From assembly GCA_040754075.1 (NCBI GenBank), contig JBFMDH010000006.1:228285-292284 (forward strand): a stretch of 64,000 bases of DNA, in the 5' to 3' direction. Both the position numbers and the translations under genes were made by a program. Positions 63,645-64,000 of this stretch are shown piece after piece. Numbering within the stretch: the first letter of the stretch is position 1; each line of letters begins with the position of its first letter. This DNA comes from Acidobacteriota bacterium (GTDB lineage: Bacteria > Acidobacteriota > Blastocatellia > UBA7656). Below the pieces are notes generated by a model, which was not told where the DNA came from, searched no databases, and was given only the letters and a program-made list of their open reading frames with translations.

Positions 63645-64000
63645 TCATTGCAACTGAATGCCGTCGCTCACCTGAGCAACATTATCAACGACGATGCGTT
63701 CGCCATCGTTTAAGCCCGATAACACTTCAACCCGGTCGCCCAAAGTTTTTCCGGTTTTAATCAAGCGAAACCGCGCGATGTGGTTATCATCGACCACATA
63801 AACGCCTGTCAGTTGTCCTTGTTGCACAAGCGATTTCTGCGCCACTGTAAGCGCCTGTTTTTGTCCTGTGATAAACCGCGCTTTGCCATACAAACCGGTG
63901 CGGAGTGTGGGTTTGGCGGAAAGTTCAATCTTGACCGTGTAGCTGCGACTGGCAGCGTCAGCCGTGGGCACGATTTCCGCAACCGTTCCTTCAAAAAAAT
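63645..64000 (-). CDS. RND membrane-fusion protein, 5' part beyond window
   Basis: The last about 118 residues of a HlyD/AcrA-type adaptor, open through the right window edge. [26 protein letters not shown] and a beta-barrel/membrane-proximal end ([17 protein letters not shown]) are typical. It bridges the inner-membrane pump to an outer-membrane channel. Its stop is 10 bp before the pump gene, so the two are co-transcribed. Confidence 0.88.
   Translation of the reverse strand, partial: FFEGTVAEIVPTADAASRSYTVKIELSAKPTLRTGLYGKARFITGQKQALTVAQKSLVQQGQLTGVYVVDDNHIARFRLIKTGKTLGDRVEVLSGLNDGERIVVDNVAQVSDGIQLQ

Overview
The window reads as a chromosomal segment of a moderate-GC, free-living, probably aerobic or microaerobic bacterium. 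Genes are densely packed, Shine-Dalgarno sites are strong (AGGAGG type), and the set of respiratory and bidirectional [NiFe] hydrogenases, tandem Usp proteins, a bacterial GlnRS and many short intergenic palindromes would fit Acidobacteriota (Blastocatellia-like). That placement is an inference; no rRNA or other decisive marker is present.

Layout. (1) 1-6089, minus strand: a cluster of a B12-binding radical SAM enzyme (cut by the window edge), an ATP-grasp ligase, a TusA-like/ferritin-like fusion, a PhnD-like binding protein without signal peptide, and an acyl-CoA dehydrogenase. This looks like an uncharacterised biosynthetic pathway. (2) 6482-9372: endonuclease III, tRNA-Arg(ACG) and a SWIM zinc-finger protein. 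(3) 9484-21691, minus strand: an unusual type III CRISPR effector locus with Cas6, a CorA-like membrane protein, a small HD-less Cas10 with an intact GGDD, a 1228-residue fusion that I read as Cas7-Csx10-Cas7-Cas7, a second large RAMP protein, a DHH phosphodiesterase and a two-helix membrane protein with a CARF-like domain. There is no cas1, cas2 or array in the window. The CorA plus DHH pair suggests a SAM-AMP type signalling output. (4) 21936-31096: DUF5658-like membrane protein, glnS, an unknown protein, an E1-like ThiF protein, an 850-residue AMP-ligase/ACP/acyltransferase fusion, and a Usp, zinc-ribbon and ribosome-hibernation group. (5) 31434-35475: cytochrome c, CBS protein, PLP cysteine-synthase-like enzyme and formate-THF ligase.

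(6) 35898-51619, plus strand: a nearly continuous hydrogenase island. It encodes a membrane-bound uptake hydrogenase with the six-cysteine proximal-cluster signature of O2-tolerant group 1d enzymes, its cytochrome b, protease and HupH-like factor; then HypA and HypB; a four-subunit group 3b NAD(P)-linked hydrogenase with a cyclic-nucleotide-binding-domain protein and its own protease; then HypF, HypC, HypD and HypE. One maturation set appears to serve both enzymes. (7) 51925-64000: cupin, ankyrin and acyltransferase genes, a patatin, then a stress block on the minus strand (erythromycin-esterase family, phosphoribosyltransferase, DLH-type hydrolase, DUF302, Usp, YHS, OsmC, RND pump and membrane-fusion protein). 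Between Usp and DUF302 lies a tiny membrane protein whose TGA is followed by a SECIS-like hairpin and further coding sequence, so it is a selenoprotein candidate.

A second theme is repeats: heptanucleotide tandem repeats, a 44-bp element found inside both hypF and the RND pump gene, and several long intergenic palindromes. Some have been accepted in frame by conserved genes.
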